Assembly (NCBI GenBank): GCA_050485905.1
Contig: JBJHCH010000001.1
Coordinates: 1 to 64,000 of the forward strand
Length of the DNA: 64,000 nt
Direction: 5' to 3'
DNA from: JAWLCA01 sp050485905
GTDB lineage: Bacteria > Pseudomonadota > Alphaproteobacteria > Rhodobacterales > Rhodobacteraceae
Shown piece after piece: positions 24,109 through 32,074 of the stretch. Made by a program: the position numbers and the translations under genes. Position 1 is the stretch's first letter. Each line of letters begins with the position of its first letter. The notes below the pieces were generated by a model. It made no database searches. It was not told where the DNA came from and saw only the letters and a list, made by a program, of their open reading frames with translations.

Positions 24109-25782
24109 TCAGCCCCCCAGCGCGGCCGCAACGGCGGTCGAAATCCGCCCCGCATCCGCCCGCGGCAGCGCCAGATAGGGCGCACCCAACGTCCCCGCCA
24201 GCGCCGACAGCGCCGGCTCGGCCCGCAAGCCGGTGTCGATCACGATCCCCGGCGTACCCTGAACCCGCAGCGCCCGCGCGAGTGTCGTCGCATCCTCTGC
24301 CGCCAAGGCCCGGTTCGCCGACCCGTCCAAGGCGATGTTCGCCCGCCCGTCGGTCAGCAGCGCGATGGTCGGCGTCATCCCCCGCCCGCGCGCCAGCCCC
24401 GCCACCTCCATCGCAGCGCGCAGACCGGCGGCCAGCGGAGTGCCCCCGCCGCCAGGCAGCGCCGCCAGCCGCCGCTTGGTCTGCACCAGGCTGCGCGTGG
24501 GCGGCAGCAGCAGTTCCGCCCCCTGCCCACGAAACGCCACCAGCGCCACATGATCGCGCCTGGCATAGGCTTCGGCCAGCAGCAGTTCCACCGCCCCCTT
24601 CGCCTCGGCCAGCCGCGCAAAGGCCGAGGAGCCGGAGGCATCGACGGTAAAGATCAGCAGCCGGTCGGATTTCTCCTCGTAGCGGCGCAGCCGAATGTCC
24701 TCGGGCCGGATGTGCAGGATGCGGGGCGTCAGGGCGGCGTTGCGCCGCAGTGGCTGCCACGGCGCGGCGGCGCGCAGGGTCGCCACGAGATCGATCTTGG
24801 ACTGCCCGTCGATCCGCCCCGCCCGCGGCGTCAGCGGCCGTCCGCGCCGGTTGCCCTTCTTCACCGCCCCGGCACCCGCCCCCGATTTCGCCGCCCGCGC
24901 GGCCTTGCCGGCGGCGATGCGGGCCAGCAGGTCAGCCGGCAGCAGGGCCTTCGCGGCCTCCAGCAGCACCTCCTCGGGGATCTGCGGCTCGGGCGTCTCG
25001 CCTTGACCCTCGGGCGGATCAGGCAGCGTATCGTCAGGGTCCGGCTCTGGCGGCGTTTCGCTCTCCTGCTCCGGCACCTGCGTCGCGCGGGGGGCCAGAA
25101 CCAGCTCTACCGCCGCACGGAGATCGTCGTCTCCCACCGCACCACGCCCGGCCAGCGCCGCATGCGCCTTGGCCACCCGCAGCGCCAGCAACGGCGCCCG
25201 CAGCGAGTCAATGCCCAGCCGCGCCGCCACGCGGGCCAGATCGGCCAGCGCCTCTGGCGCCGCAATCACGCCAACCAGCCGGTCGCGGGCCGCCGGGTCG
25301 GGCGCGCCGGGCGGGGCGGTCGCGCCCCAGGCTAGCCCGTCCAGATCAAGATGAAACGCCAGCCGGTCGGCCAGCCCCGACGGCAGGGACTCGTCGGCCG
25401 CAACGCCTTCGTCCAGAGCGATCAGGCACAGATGGTCTGCACGATCAAGTGCGCCCGAAAGCCGTGCCGCCAGCCCCGAAGTGCAGCGTTCCGCCATGGT
25501 CAGCACCAGTGTCGCGGGGCGGGACAGCAATCCGGTCTGCCGCACCACCAGCCCCTCGGCCAGCGTCGCGGCCAGATCCACGCCACCGAACAGCGCATCG
25601 TCCGCGATACCGGGATGGATCCGGCCCAGCGGCAGGGGAAGGGCGGGCAGCGCATCCGTCACCCGGTCACGCACCGGCCCAGACCGCGCGCGCAGCCAAA
25701 GGCCCCCCAGCCCCGCCGGATCGACCGCCAGCAACAGCAGCGCCAGTTCGAGCCGCCGCCAGAGGGGGGCGATGTCGCTCAC
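24109..25782 (-). CDS. bchD: Magnesium chelatase subunit D
   Basis: A 557-residue subunit of the enzyme that inserts Mg2+ into protoporphyrin IX. The N-terminal half is an inactive AAA-like domain, residues 237-270 form a Pro/Glu/Asp-rich linker, and the C-terminal half is a von Willebrand A integrin domain with the MIDAS motif DASGSS at 381-386 and TDGRAN later on. BchD binds the BchI hexamer ring and docks the BchH porphyrin subunit, which is not in this window. It overlaps bchI by 4 bp. Confidence 0.93.
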   Translation of the reverse strand: MSDIAPLWRRLELALLLLAVDPAGLGGLWLRARSGPVRDRVTDALPALPLPLGRIHPGIADDALFGGVDLAATLAEGLVVRQTGLLSRPATLVLTMAERCTSGLAARLSGALDRADHLCLIALDEGVAADESLPSGLADRLAFHLDLDGLAWGATAPPGAPDPAARDRLVGVIAAPEALADLARVAARLGIDSLRAPLLALRVAKAHAALAGRGAVGDDDLRAAVELVLAPRATQVPEQESETPPEPDPDDTLPDPPEGQGETPEPQIPEEVLLEAAKALLPADLLARIAAGKAARAAKSGAGAGAVKKGNRRGRPLTPRAGRIDGQSKIDLVATLRAAAPWQPLRRNAALTPRILHIRPEDIRLRRYEEKSDRLLIFTVDASGSSAFARLAEAKGAVELLLAEAYARRDHVALVAFRGQGAELLLPPTRSLVQTKRRLAALPGGGGTPLAAGLRAAMEVAGLARGRGMTPTIALLTDGRANIALDGSANRALAAEDATTLARALRVQGTPGIVIDTGLRAEPALSALAGTLGAPYLALPRADAGRISTAVAAALGG

Positions 25783-26783
25783 CCCAGCACTTCCTCGACC
25801 ATCCGCGTCACACGCGTGCCCGATCCGGCCTCGTCCAGCGGATCGCGGCGCAGCCGGTGGCGAAGCGCCATCGGTGCGATCCGGCGGACATGGTCGCGCC
25901 CGATCGCCTCGGCGCCTTCGTATGCCGCCAGCGCGCGGCCGGTGCGGAGCAGGGTCAGTTCACCCCGCAACCCGTCCGATCCCAGCGCCACGCACAACTC
26001 GGCGCAGTCGCGCAGCACCGCCTCCGGCGTCTTCATCGCCGCCAGGCGGGCGCGGGCAGCAAGGATCGCCCGGCGCAGCTTTGCATCCTGCCGAAGCCAT
26101 TTCCGCATGAAGGCGTCGCTGTCGGTCTCGTAGGCGTCACGCCGCCGGATCACCTCGATCCGCGCGTTGATGTCGGTCGGGCTGCCAACTTCGACCGACA
26201 GCCCGAAGCGGTCGAGCAGTTGCGGGCGCAACTCGCCTTCTTCGGGGTTGCCGGAACCAACAAGAACGAAGCGTGCGGCGTGGCGGATCGATAGACCCTC
26301 ACGCTCCACCACGTTGCGGCCTGATTGTGCGACGTCCAGCAACAGGTCGACGATGTGATCCTCCAGAAGGTTCACCTCGTCGATGTACAGGTATCCGCGG
26401 TTCGCGCGCGCCAGCAGTCCCGGCTCGAACGCCTTTTCGCCGCGGGTCAGGGCGCGTTCGATGTCCAGCGCGCCGACCACGCGATCCTCGGTCGCGCCCA
26501 GCGGCAGGTCGATCACCGGGGTTGGGCGGGTGACGATCTTCTTCGATCTCACCGCGGCCCAGTCCGAGCAATCCTCGGGCCGGGCGGAATTCACCGGGCA
26601 CCCCTCGACCACCTTGATCGGCGGCAGCAGGGCGGCCAGCGCGCGGACAGCGGTGGATTTGCCAGTGCCCCTGTCACCGAACACAAGCACGCCGCCGATG
26701 CCCGGGTCGATGGCGGTCAGCACCAACGCCTGTTTCATCTCTTCCTGGCCGACGATGGCGGTGAAGGGGAAGGGCGCGGTCAT
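25779..26783 (-). CDS. bchI: Magnesium chelatase ATPase subunit I
   Basis: A 334-residue AAA+ ATPase that powers magnesium insertion. Walker A GDRGTGKS is at 36-43 and Walker B appears as YLYIDEVNLL. A sensor-1 Asn in LVGSGNPEEG and the helix-2 insert typical of BchI/ChlI are visible. It forms hexameric rings with BchD. The ATG at 26783 overlaps the end of crtA (ATGA), and its stop overlaps bchD, so the crtA-bchI-bchD-bchO genes are translationally coupled. Confidence 0.95.
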   Translation of the reverse strand: MTAPFPFTAIVGQEEMKQALVLTAIDPGIGGVLVFGDRGTGKSTAVRALAALLPPIKVVEGCPVNSARPEDCSDWAAVRSKKIVTRPTPVIDLPLGATEDRVVGALDIERALTRGEKAFEPGLLARANRGYLYIDEVNLLEDHIVDLLLDVAQSGRNVVEREGLSIRHAARFVLVGSGNPEEGELRPQLLDRFGLSVEVGSPTDINARIEVIRRRDAYETDSDAFMRKWLRQDAKLRRAILAARARLAAMKTPEAVLRDCAELCVALGSDGLRGELTLLRTGRALAAYEGAEAIGRDHVRRIAPMALRHRLRRDPLDEAGSGTRVTRMVEEVLG

Positions 26784-27490
26784 GCGGGTATCCTTTCTAG
26801 TCGGGCAAGCGGGCTGACCCCGCCCCAGGTGCCGGCATCGCCAAGGATGCGGAACCGGGCATAGAGTTCTTCGGAAAACCAGAACCCGTCGCGCACCGCG
26901 CGGATGGCGCGGGCGTGCGGGCCGTCGGCGCGGGCAAAGGCTGCCATACTGGCGGTGTCGGGCCAGATCGAGAACGTGACCTGATGCAGGAGCGGCACCT
27001 CGCCGATGCCGATCTTGAAGATCACGTTGGGATCATCCCCGATCACATCGGAAATCGCCGGCACGCGGCCCCAGAACTTCAGCGCAACCGAAGGCTTGAT
27101 CGTCGCTCGCGTCAGGGCCACCAGCGGCCCCGGCGCAGGGCCGACCGTCACCGGAAAGGGATTGCGCCCCGACCAGCGCCCGTGCGCCGAGGTCGGCGCC
27201 AGATAGACGGTCCAGTCTTCGGCAGCGTGGCTGCGATACCGGTTGTAGACAGGGCTTTCGGTCACGCGGGTCTGTGCCGTCGCCTGGTCTGGCCATGTAG
27301 CAAGGATTGCGTAGACAGCGGTATTCGGGACCGGCGTGAACCCCTCGCCCGTGCCCGATCCGCAGAGCTTCCAGAAACCGATGCCGGGAATGCGCGGCAA
27401 CGCCAGCCGCGCCATGCCCATCTGTCCCAGCGCCCAGAGCCGGGCGCGGGCACCGTCGAATCGAAAGAACGAGAGGCTGACGGCAGTCAG
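26780..27490 (-). CDS. crtA: Spheroidene monooxygenase
   Basis: A protein of about 236 residues of the CrtA family, which adds the C2 keto group that turns spheroidene into spheroidenone in oxygen. Family hallmarks include GFWKLCGSGTGEGFTPVPN and TSAHGRWSGRNPF. The only in-frame ATG/GTG/TTG near the front is ATG 27421, but the frame stays homologous upstream (VSLSFFRFDGARARLWALG) back to an in-frame TAA. The CTG at 27490, preceded by GGGGGA, is therefore taken as the start; this is uncommon. The gene heads crtA-bchIDO, and divergent PpsR-type sites lie just upstream. Confidence 0.85.
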   Translation of the reverse strand: MTAVSLSFFRFDGARARLWALGQMGMARLALPRIPGIGFWKLCGSGTGEGFTPVPNTAVYAILATWPDQATAQTRVTESPVYNRYRSHAAEDWTVYLAPTSAHGRWSGRNPFPVTVGPAPGPLVALTRATIKPSVALKFWGRVPAISDVIGDDPNVIFKIGIGEVPLLHQVTFSIWPDTASMAAFARADGPHARAIRAVRDGFWFSEELYARFRILGDAGTWGGVSPLARLERIPA

Positions 27491-27519
27491 GGCGATTCCC
27501 CCGTTTGGCTCCCTTTGTG

Positions 27520-27537
27520 TGTCAACTTACACTGACA
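27520..27537. promoter_or_regulatory. PpsR/CrtJ-type operator, site 1
   Basis: TGTCA-N8-TGACA is a perfect match to the TGT-N12-ACA palindrome bound by the aerobic photosynthesis-gene repressor PpsR/CrtJ. It lies 30 bases before the crtA start in the divergent crtA-crtI region, where such sites are expected. Confidence 0.8.
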
Positions 27538-27596
27538 CATTGATGCTGCAATGAAAAGATTTCTGGACGAAATGCCGACTGGAGCCTAGGATCTGG

Positions 27597-27614
27597 TGTA
27601 AATCAAACTGGACA
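27597..27614. promoter_or_regulatory. PpsR/CrtJ-type operator, site 2
   Basis: A second TGT-N12-ACA (TGTAAATC...TGGACA) lies 77 bases from site 1 and ends 15 bases before crtI. Its flanks are less symmetric than site 1. Paired sites allow cooperative binding or looping by PpsR, and its place would block the crtI promoter or early transcript. Confidence 0.65.
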
Positions 27615-27629
27615 AAGGGGCACTTGCCC

Positions 27630-29189
27630 ATGCAAACCCGGATCCCGCCCGAGATGGCATCGACCAAGATGCCCCGTGCGGTGGTGATCGGCGCAGGGCT
27701 TGGGGGCCTTGCCTCTGCGATGCGGCTGGGGGTCAAGGGCTACCGGGTGACGGTGGTGGACCGGCTGGACATGCCCGGCGGGCGCGGGTCATCGATCACC
27801 AAGAACGGGCATCGCTTCGACCTCGGCCCGACCATCGTGACGGTGCCGCAGGGATTGCGCGAGTTGTGGGCCGCCTGCGGCCGTGATTTCGACACCGATG
27901 TGGACCTGCGCGCGCTGGACCCGTTCTACGAGATCCGCTTTGCCGACGGCTCCATCTTCACCGCCCGGCAGGACACCGATGCGATGCGGGCAGAGGTGGC
28001 GCGGCTGTCGTCGGGCGATCTGGCGGGTTACGACCGGTTCCTGAAGGACAGCGAGCGGCGCTACTGGTTCGGCTATGAGGATCTGGGCCGCCGGCCGATG
28101 AACAGGCTGGCCGATCTGATCAAGGTGCTGCCGACCTTTGGCCTGCTGCGCGCCGACAAGTCGGTTTATGCCCATGCTGCAAGCCGCGTGCGGGACGAAC
28201 GCCTTCGCATGGCGCTGTCGTTCCATCCGCTGTTCATTGGCGGCGATCCGTTCCACGTGACGTCGATGTATATCCTCGTCAGCCATCTGGAAAAGGAGTT
28301 CGGCGTCCACTACGCGATGGGCGGCGTGGCGGCGATTGCCGCCGCGATGGCCGGTGTCGTCAACAATCAGGGCGGCACGATCCGGCTGGGCGAGGAAGTG
28401 GACGAAATCCTTGTCCGAAACGGGCGGGCGGGCGGCGTGAAGCTGGCCTCGGGCGAGGTAATGACCGCCGATGTCGTGGTGTCGAACGCCGATGCCGGCC
28501 ACACCTATTCCCGGCTCCTGCGGAACCGCCCCCGCCGCCGCTGGACCGACCGGAAGGTGGAGAGCCGCCGTTGGTCGATGGGGCTGTTCGTCTGGTATTT
28601 CGGCACATCGGGCACGCGCGAGATGTGGCGCGACGTGGGACATCACACGATCCTCAGCCATCCGCGCTATCAGGGGCTTGTGCGCGACATCTTCATCAAT
28701 GGCAGGCTGTCCGATGACATGAGCATTTATGTCCACCGGCCCAGCGTGACCGATCCGTCGGTCGCGCCGCCGGGGGGTGACACGTTCTACGCGCTTTCGC
28801 CCGTGCCGCATCTGGGCCACGACAATGGCGTGGACTGGGTGGAGCGGGCCGAACCTTATCGGGCGGCGGTGCAGAGGGCGCTGGAGGATCAGCTGCTGCC
28901 GGGGCTGGGCGATCACCTGTCGGCATCGCTGACCTTCACGCCGCTCGATTTCCGCGACCGGTATCTCTCGCCCTTCGGCTCGGGCTTCTCGATCGAGCCG
29001 CGCATCCTGCAATCGGCTTGGTTCCGGCCGCACAACGTATCCGAAGAACTGCCGGGCCTGTATCTGGCCGGTGCCGGCACTCATCCCGGTGCTGGACTGC
29101 CGGGAGTTGTCGCCTCGGCCGAAGTGCTGGCCAAGCTGGTGCCCGATGCCGGTGTCACGGTTCCCGCTATGAAGGCGGCCGCCGAATGA
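27630..29189 (+). CDS. crtI: Phytoene desaturase
   Basis: A 519-residue FAD-dependent desaturase acting at the membrane on phytoene to give neurosporene or lycopene-type products. The dinucleotide-binding motif GAGLGGLASA starts at residue 21. The bacterial desaturase signature is near the C-terminus (GLYLAGAGTHPGAGLPGV). The ATG at 27630 is preceded by AAAGGGG; a TTG at 27624 is an alternative. It is divergent from crtA, with two PpsR-type sites between, and overlaps crtB by 4 bp. Confidence 0.95.
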   Translation: MQTRIPPEMASTKMPRAVVIGAGLGGLASAMRLGVKGYRVTVVDRLDMPGGRGSSITKNGHRFDLGPTIVTVPQGLRELWAACGRDFDTDVDLRALDPFYEIRFADGSIFTARQDTDAMRAEVARLSSGDLAGYDRFLKDSERRYWFGYEDLGRRPMNRLADLIKVLPTFGLLRADKSVYAHAASRVRDERLRMALSFHPLFIGGDPFHVTSMYILVSHLEKEFGVHYAMGGVAAIAAAMAGVVNNQGGTIRLGEEVDEILVRNGRAGGVKLASGEVMTADVVVSNADAGHTYSRLLRNRPRRRWTDRKVESRRWSMGLFVWYFGTSGTREMWRDVGHHTILSHPRYQGLVRDIFINGRLSDDMSIYVHRPSVTDPSVAPPGGDTFYALSPVPHLGHDNGVDWVERAEPYRAAVQRALEDQLLPGLGDHLSASLTFTPLDFRDRYLSPFGSGFSIEPRILQSAWFRPHNVSEELPGLYLAGAGTHPGAGLPGVVASAEVLAKLVPDAGVTVPAMKAAAE

Positions 29190-30226
29190 TCGACCCTGAC
29201 GACATGACCCATTGCGAAGAGGCGATCCGCCACGGGTCGCTGTCGTTCCACGCGGCCTCGCGCCTGTTGCCGTGCCATGTGCGCGACCCGGCGCTGGCGC
29301 TTTACGCCTTTTGCCGGCTGGCCGACGACGCAGTAGACCTGAACGACGAGAAACCCGCCGCCGTTCTGTCGCTGCGCGACCGGCTGGACCTCTGCTATGC
29401 CGGCCGGCCCAGGAACACGCCCGCTGACCGTGCCTTCGCCGCGATGATCGAAGAACACCAGATGCCACGCGAATTGCCCGAGGCGTTGCTGGAGGGCTTC
29501 GCCTGGGATGCGATGGGGCGGCAGTATCGCACCCTGTCGGACCTGCAGGCCTATGCCGCGCGGGTGGCGGCGGCGGTGGGCGCTATGATGACTGTGCTGA
29601 TGGGGGTGCGAGACGCCGATGCGCTGGCGCGTGCCTGCGATCTGGGCGTGGCGATGCAGTTGACCAACATCGCCCGCGACGTGGGCGAGGATGCGCAGGC
29701 CGGGCGGATCTATCTGCCGCTGGACTGGCTGGAGGAGGCGGGGATCGACCCGGAGGCGTTTCTTGCCGATCCGCGCCCGCTGCCGGGGCTGACGCGGCGG
29801 CTGCTGCTGGCGGCGGAGCGGCTCTATTTCCGGGCCGAGGCCGGGGTGCCGCGCTTGCCGGCCGGGTGTCGGCCGGGGATCTATGCAGCGCGCCACATCT
29901 ATGCGGCCATCGGGACGGATGTGGCGCGGGCCGGGTTCGACAGCGTGACCCGCCGGGCGCGGACGACGACGACGCAGAAACTGGCGCTGCTGGCACTCGC
30001 CTACGCCAAGTCCGGCACCAGCCTGTTCATGCCCGCACCGGCCACCCTATATGCCGATCCGTTGCCCGAATGTGCATTTCTGGTCGAGGCCGCGGCGCGC
30101 GGCCGGCCGGCGCGTGGGACGTGGGGCGAGGGGCGGGCGGGCAGTCTGGTCGCGGCGCTCGCCGCGCTGGAAGCGCGGGACCGCGAACGCACCGCCTTGA
30201 TGGCCGGGGGGCGGCGCACTACCTGA
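29186..30226 (+). CDS. crtB: Phytoene synthase
   Basis: A 346-residue prenyl-transferase that condenses two geranylgeranyl diphosphates to phytoene. Both Asp-rich Mg-diphosphate motifs are visible: CRLADDAVD near residue 48 and QLTNIARDVGEDAQAGRIY near 160. The ATG overlaps the crtI stop (ATGA). A more variable Arg/Ala-rich C-terminus follows the catalytic domain. It is placed with crtI and tspO as in Rhodobacter. Confidence 0.95.
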   Translation: MIDPDDMTHCEEAIRHGSLSFHAASRLLPCHVRDPALALYAFCRLADDAVDLNDEKPAAVLSLRDRLDLCYAGRPRNTPADRAFAAMIEEHQMPRELPEALLEGFAWDAMGRQYRTLSDLQAYAARVAAAVGAMMTVLMGVRDADALARACDLGVAMQLTNIARDVGEDAQAGRIYLPLDWLEEAGIDPEAFLADPRPLPGLTRRLLLAAERLYFRAEAGVPRLPAGCRPGIYAARHIYAAIGTDVARAGFDSVTRRARTTTTQKLALLALAYAKSGTSLFMPAPATLYADPLPECAFLVEAAARGRPARGTWGEGRAGSLVAALAALEARDRERTALMAGGRRTT

Positions 30227-30231
30227 TCCGG

Positions 30232-30699
30232 ATGGATTGGCCCGTCTTCATCGTCTTTCTGGCCGCCACCGGCGCGGCGGCCGCCACCGGGGCGATGTTC
30301 TCGCCCGGCGAATGGTACAAGCGGATCGCGAAACCCAGTTGGACGCCGCCCGACTGGCTGTTCCCGATCGCCTGGACGGCGCTTTACCTGGCCAGTGCCT
30401 ATGCCGCCAGTCGGGTGGCGGGGCTGGAGGGGTCGGCGCTGGCGATGGCCTTCTGGGCGATGCAGATTGCCTTCAACACGCTCTGGTCGCCGATCTTCTT
30501 TGGCCTGCACCGGATCGGCGCGGCGATGATCGCGCTGGTCGGGCTGTGGATCGCTGTGGTGGGGACGTTCTGGACCTTCCTTCAACTCGACCTGATCGCG
30601 GGATTGCTGATCGCGCCCTATGTGGTCTGGGGCACCTATGCCGGGGCGCTGAACCTAGCGATCTTGCGGATGAACCGGGGCAGGGCGGTTGCCACCTGA
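30232..30699 (+). CDS. tspO: TspO tryptophan-rich sensory protein
   Basis: A 155-residue membrane protein with five transmembrane segments and the many aromatic residues typical of TspO/MBR. KPSWTPPDWLFPIAWTALYL and AFWAMQIAFNTLWSPIFFG are diagnostic. In Rhodobacter it binds tetrapyrroles and lowers photosynthesis-gene expression in response to oxygen. It starts at ATG 30232, five bases after crtB, as in the crtIB-tspO order of Rhodobacter. Here it is the last gene of the photosynthesis block: crtC/crtD, expected next in Rhodobacter, are absent. Confidence 0.93.
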   Translation: MDWPVFIVFLAATGAAAATGAMFSPGEWYKRIAKPSWTPPDWLFPIAWTALYLASAYAASRVAGLEGSALAMAFWAMQIAFNTLWSPIFFGLHRIGAAMIALVGLWIAVVGTFWTFLQLDLIAGLLIAPYVVWGTYAGALNLAILRMNRGRAVAT

Positions 30700-30811
30700 G
30701 CGGTGAATGGCCGGGTCAGCCCGCGGGCGCCGACTTGCCGGGAAATCAAAGGGCGTTTCCGCGGCCGCTTTCGAAAGCTCCCGACAAAGCGCCAGATTTT
30801 TCCGGGTTCTC

Positions 30812-30888
<77 letters not shown>

Positions 30889-31042
30889 GACTGCCGTTCG
30901 GGTTAGCGGCAATGGCCGGGGTTGGCAACTCCGGCCTGCGAACCCCGCTGTCGGCCGGCCTCACAGGAACCGCGCGCGGGCCTTGGACAATCGTCATTGA
31001 TGGCGCTAACTAGACCCACCCGTTCCTTACAGGCGCTACCCG

Positions 31043-32071
31043 GTGACCAGATCCACTGCCCCCCGCCGCCCCCTGACCCTGCGCGATGTGTCCGAGGCCT
31101 CTGGCGTCAGCGAGATGACCGTCAGCCGCGTGCTGCGCAATCGTGGCGATGTCTCGCCGGCGACCCGCGACCGGGTGATCGCCGCCGCCCGCGCGCTGGG
31201 TTACGTGCCCAACAAGATCGCCGGCGCGCTGGCCAGCCAGCGGGTCAATCTGGTCGCGGTGATCATCCCGTCCCTGTCCAACATGGTCTTTCCCGACGTG
31301 CTGACCGCGATATCACGGGTGCTGGACGACACCGGGCTTCAACCGGTGGTGGGCGTGACGAACTACTCGCCGACGCGCGAGGAGGCGGTGCTCTACGAGA
31401 TGCTGTCCTGGCGTCCGTCGGGCGTGATCCTCGCCGGGCTGGAGCATACCGACCCCGCCCGCGCGATGCTGCAGAATGCGGGCATCCCGATCGTGGAGAT
31501 CATGGATGTTGATGGCGAGGCGGTGGATTCAAAGGTCGGCATCTCGCACCGCCGGGCGGGCCGCGAGATGGCGCGCGCGATCCTGAACGCGGGCTATCGG
31601 CGGATCGGGTTTCTGGGCACCAAGATGCCCGAGGATCACCGCGCCCGAAAGCGGATGGAGGGGTTCGAGAGCGAACTGGCCGAGGCCGGGCTGGCGCTTG
31701 CCGACCGCGAGTTCTATGCCGGCGGGTCCGCCCTGCTGAAGGGGCGCGAGATGACAGAGGCGATCCTGACCCGCACGCCGGATCTGGATTTCCTCTACTA
31801 CTCGAACGACATGATCGGCGCGGGCGGGTTGCTCTGGTGCCTGGAGCGCGGCATCGACGTGCCGGGCCAACTGGGGCTTGCGGGGTTCAACGGCGTGGAA
31901 TTGCTGGACGGGTTGCCGCGCCGGCTGGCCACGATGGATGCCTGCCGGGCCGAGATCGGCCGCATCGCCGCAGAAATCATTTCGGGCAAGCGCAGCAGCG
32001 GCGTGATCGGCGGCGAGCAGGTCGAACTGACGCCGCGCCTGCAGCCCGGCGACACAATACGCAAGGTTTGA
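31043..32071 (+). CDS. LacI family transcriptional regulator (GntR-like)
   Basis: A 342-residue repressor with an N-terminal LacI helix-turn-helix (TLRDVSEASGVSEMTVSRVL at about residues 11-30), a hinge helix (PNKIAGALASQ), and a periplasmic-binding-protein-like effector domain. It most resembles gluconate-type GntR repressors in layout. The start is GTG at 31043. The NeuB-family gene follows after three bases, so the regulator probably controls its own two-gene unit. The effector is unknown; a sugar acid or sialic-acid-like compound would fit the context. Confidence 0.88.
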   Translation: MTRSTAPRRPLTLRDVSEASGVSEMTVSRVLRNRGDVSPATRDRVIAAARALGYVPNKIAGALASQRVNLVAVIIPSLSNMVFPDVLTAISRVLDDTGLQPVVGVTNYSPTREEAVLYEMLSWRPSGVILAGLEHTDPARAMLQNAGIPIVEIMDVDGEAVDSKVGISHRRAGREMARAILNAGYRRIGFLGTKMPEDHRARKRMEGFESELAEAGLALADREFYAGGSALLKGREMTEAILTRTPDLDFLYYSNDMIGAGGLLWCLERGIDVPGQLGLAGFNGVELLDGLPRRLATMDACRAEIGRIAAEIISGKRSSGVIGGEQVELTPRLQPGDTIRKV

Positions 32072-32074
32072 ACC

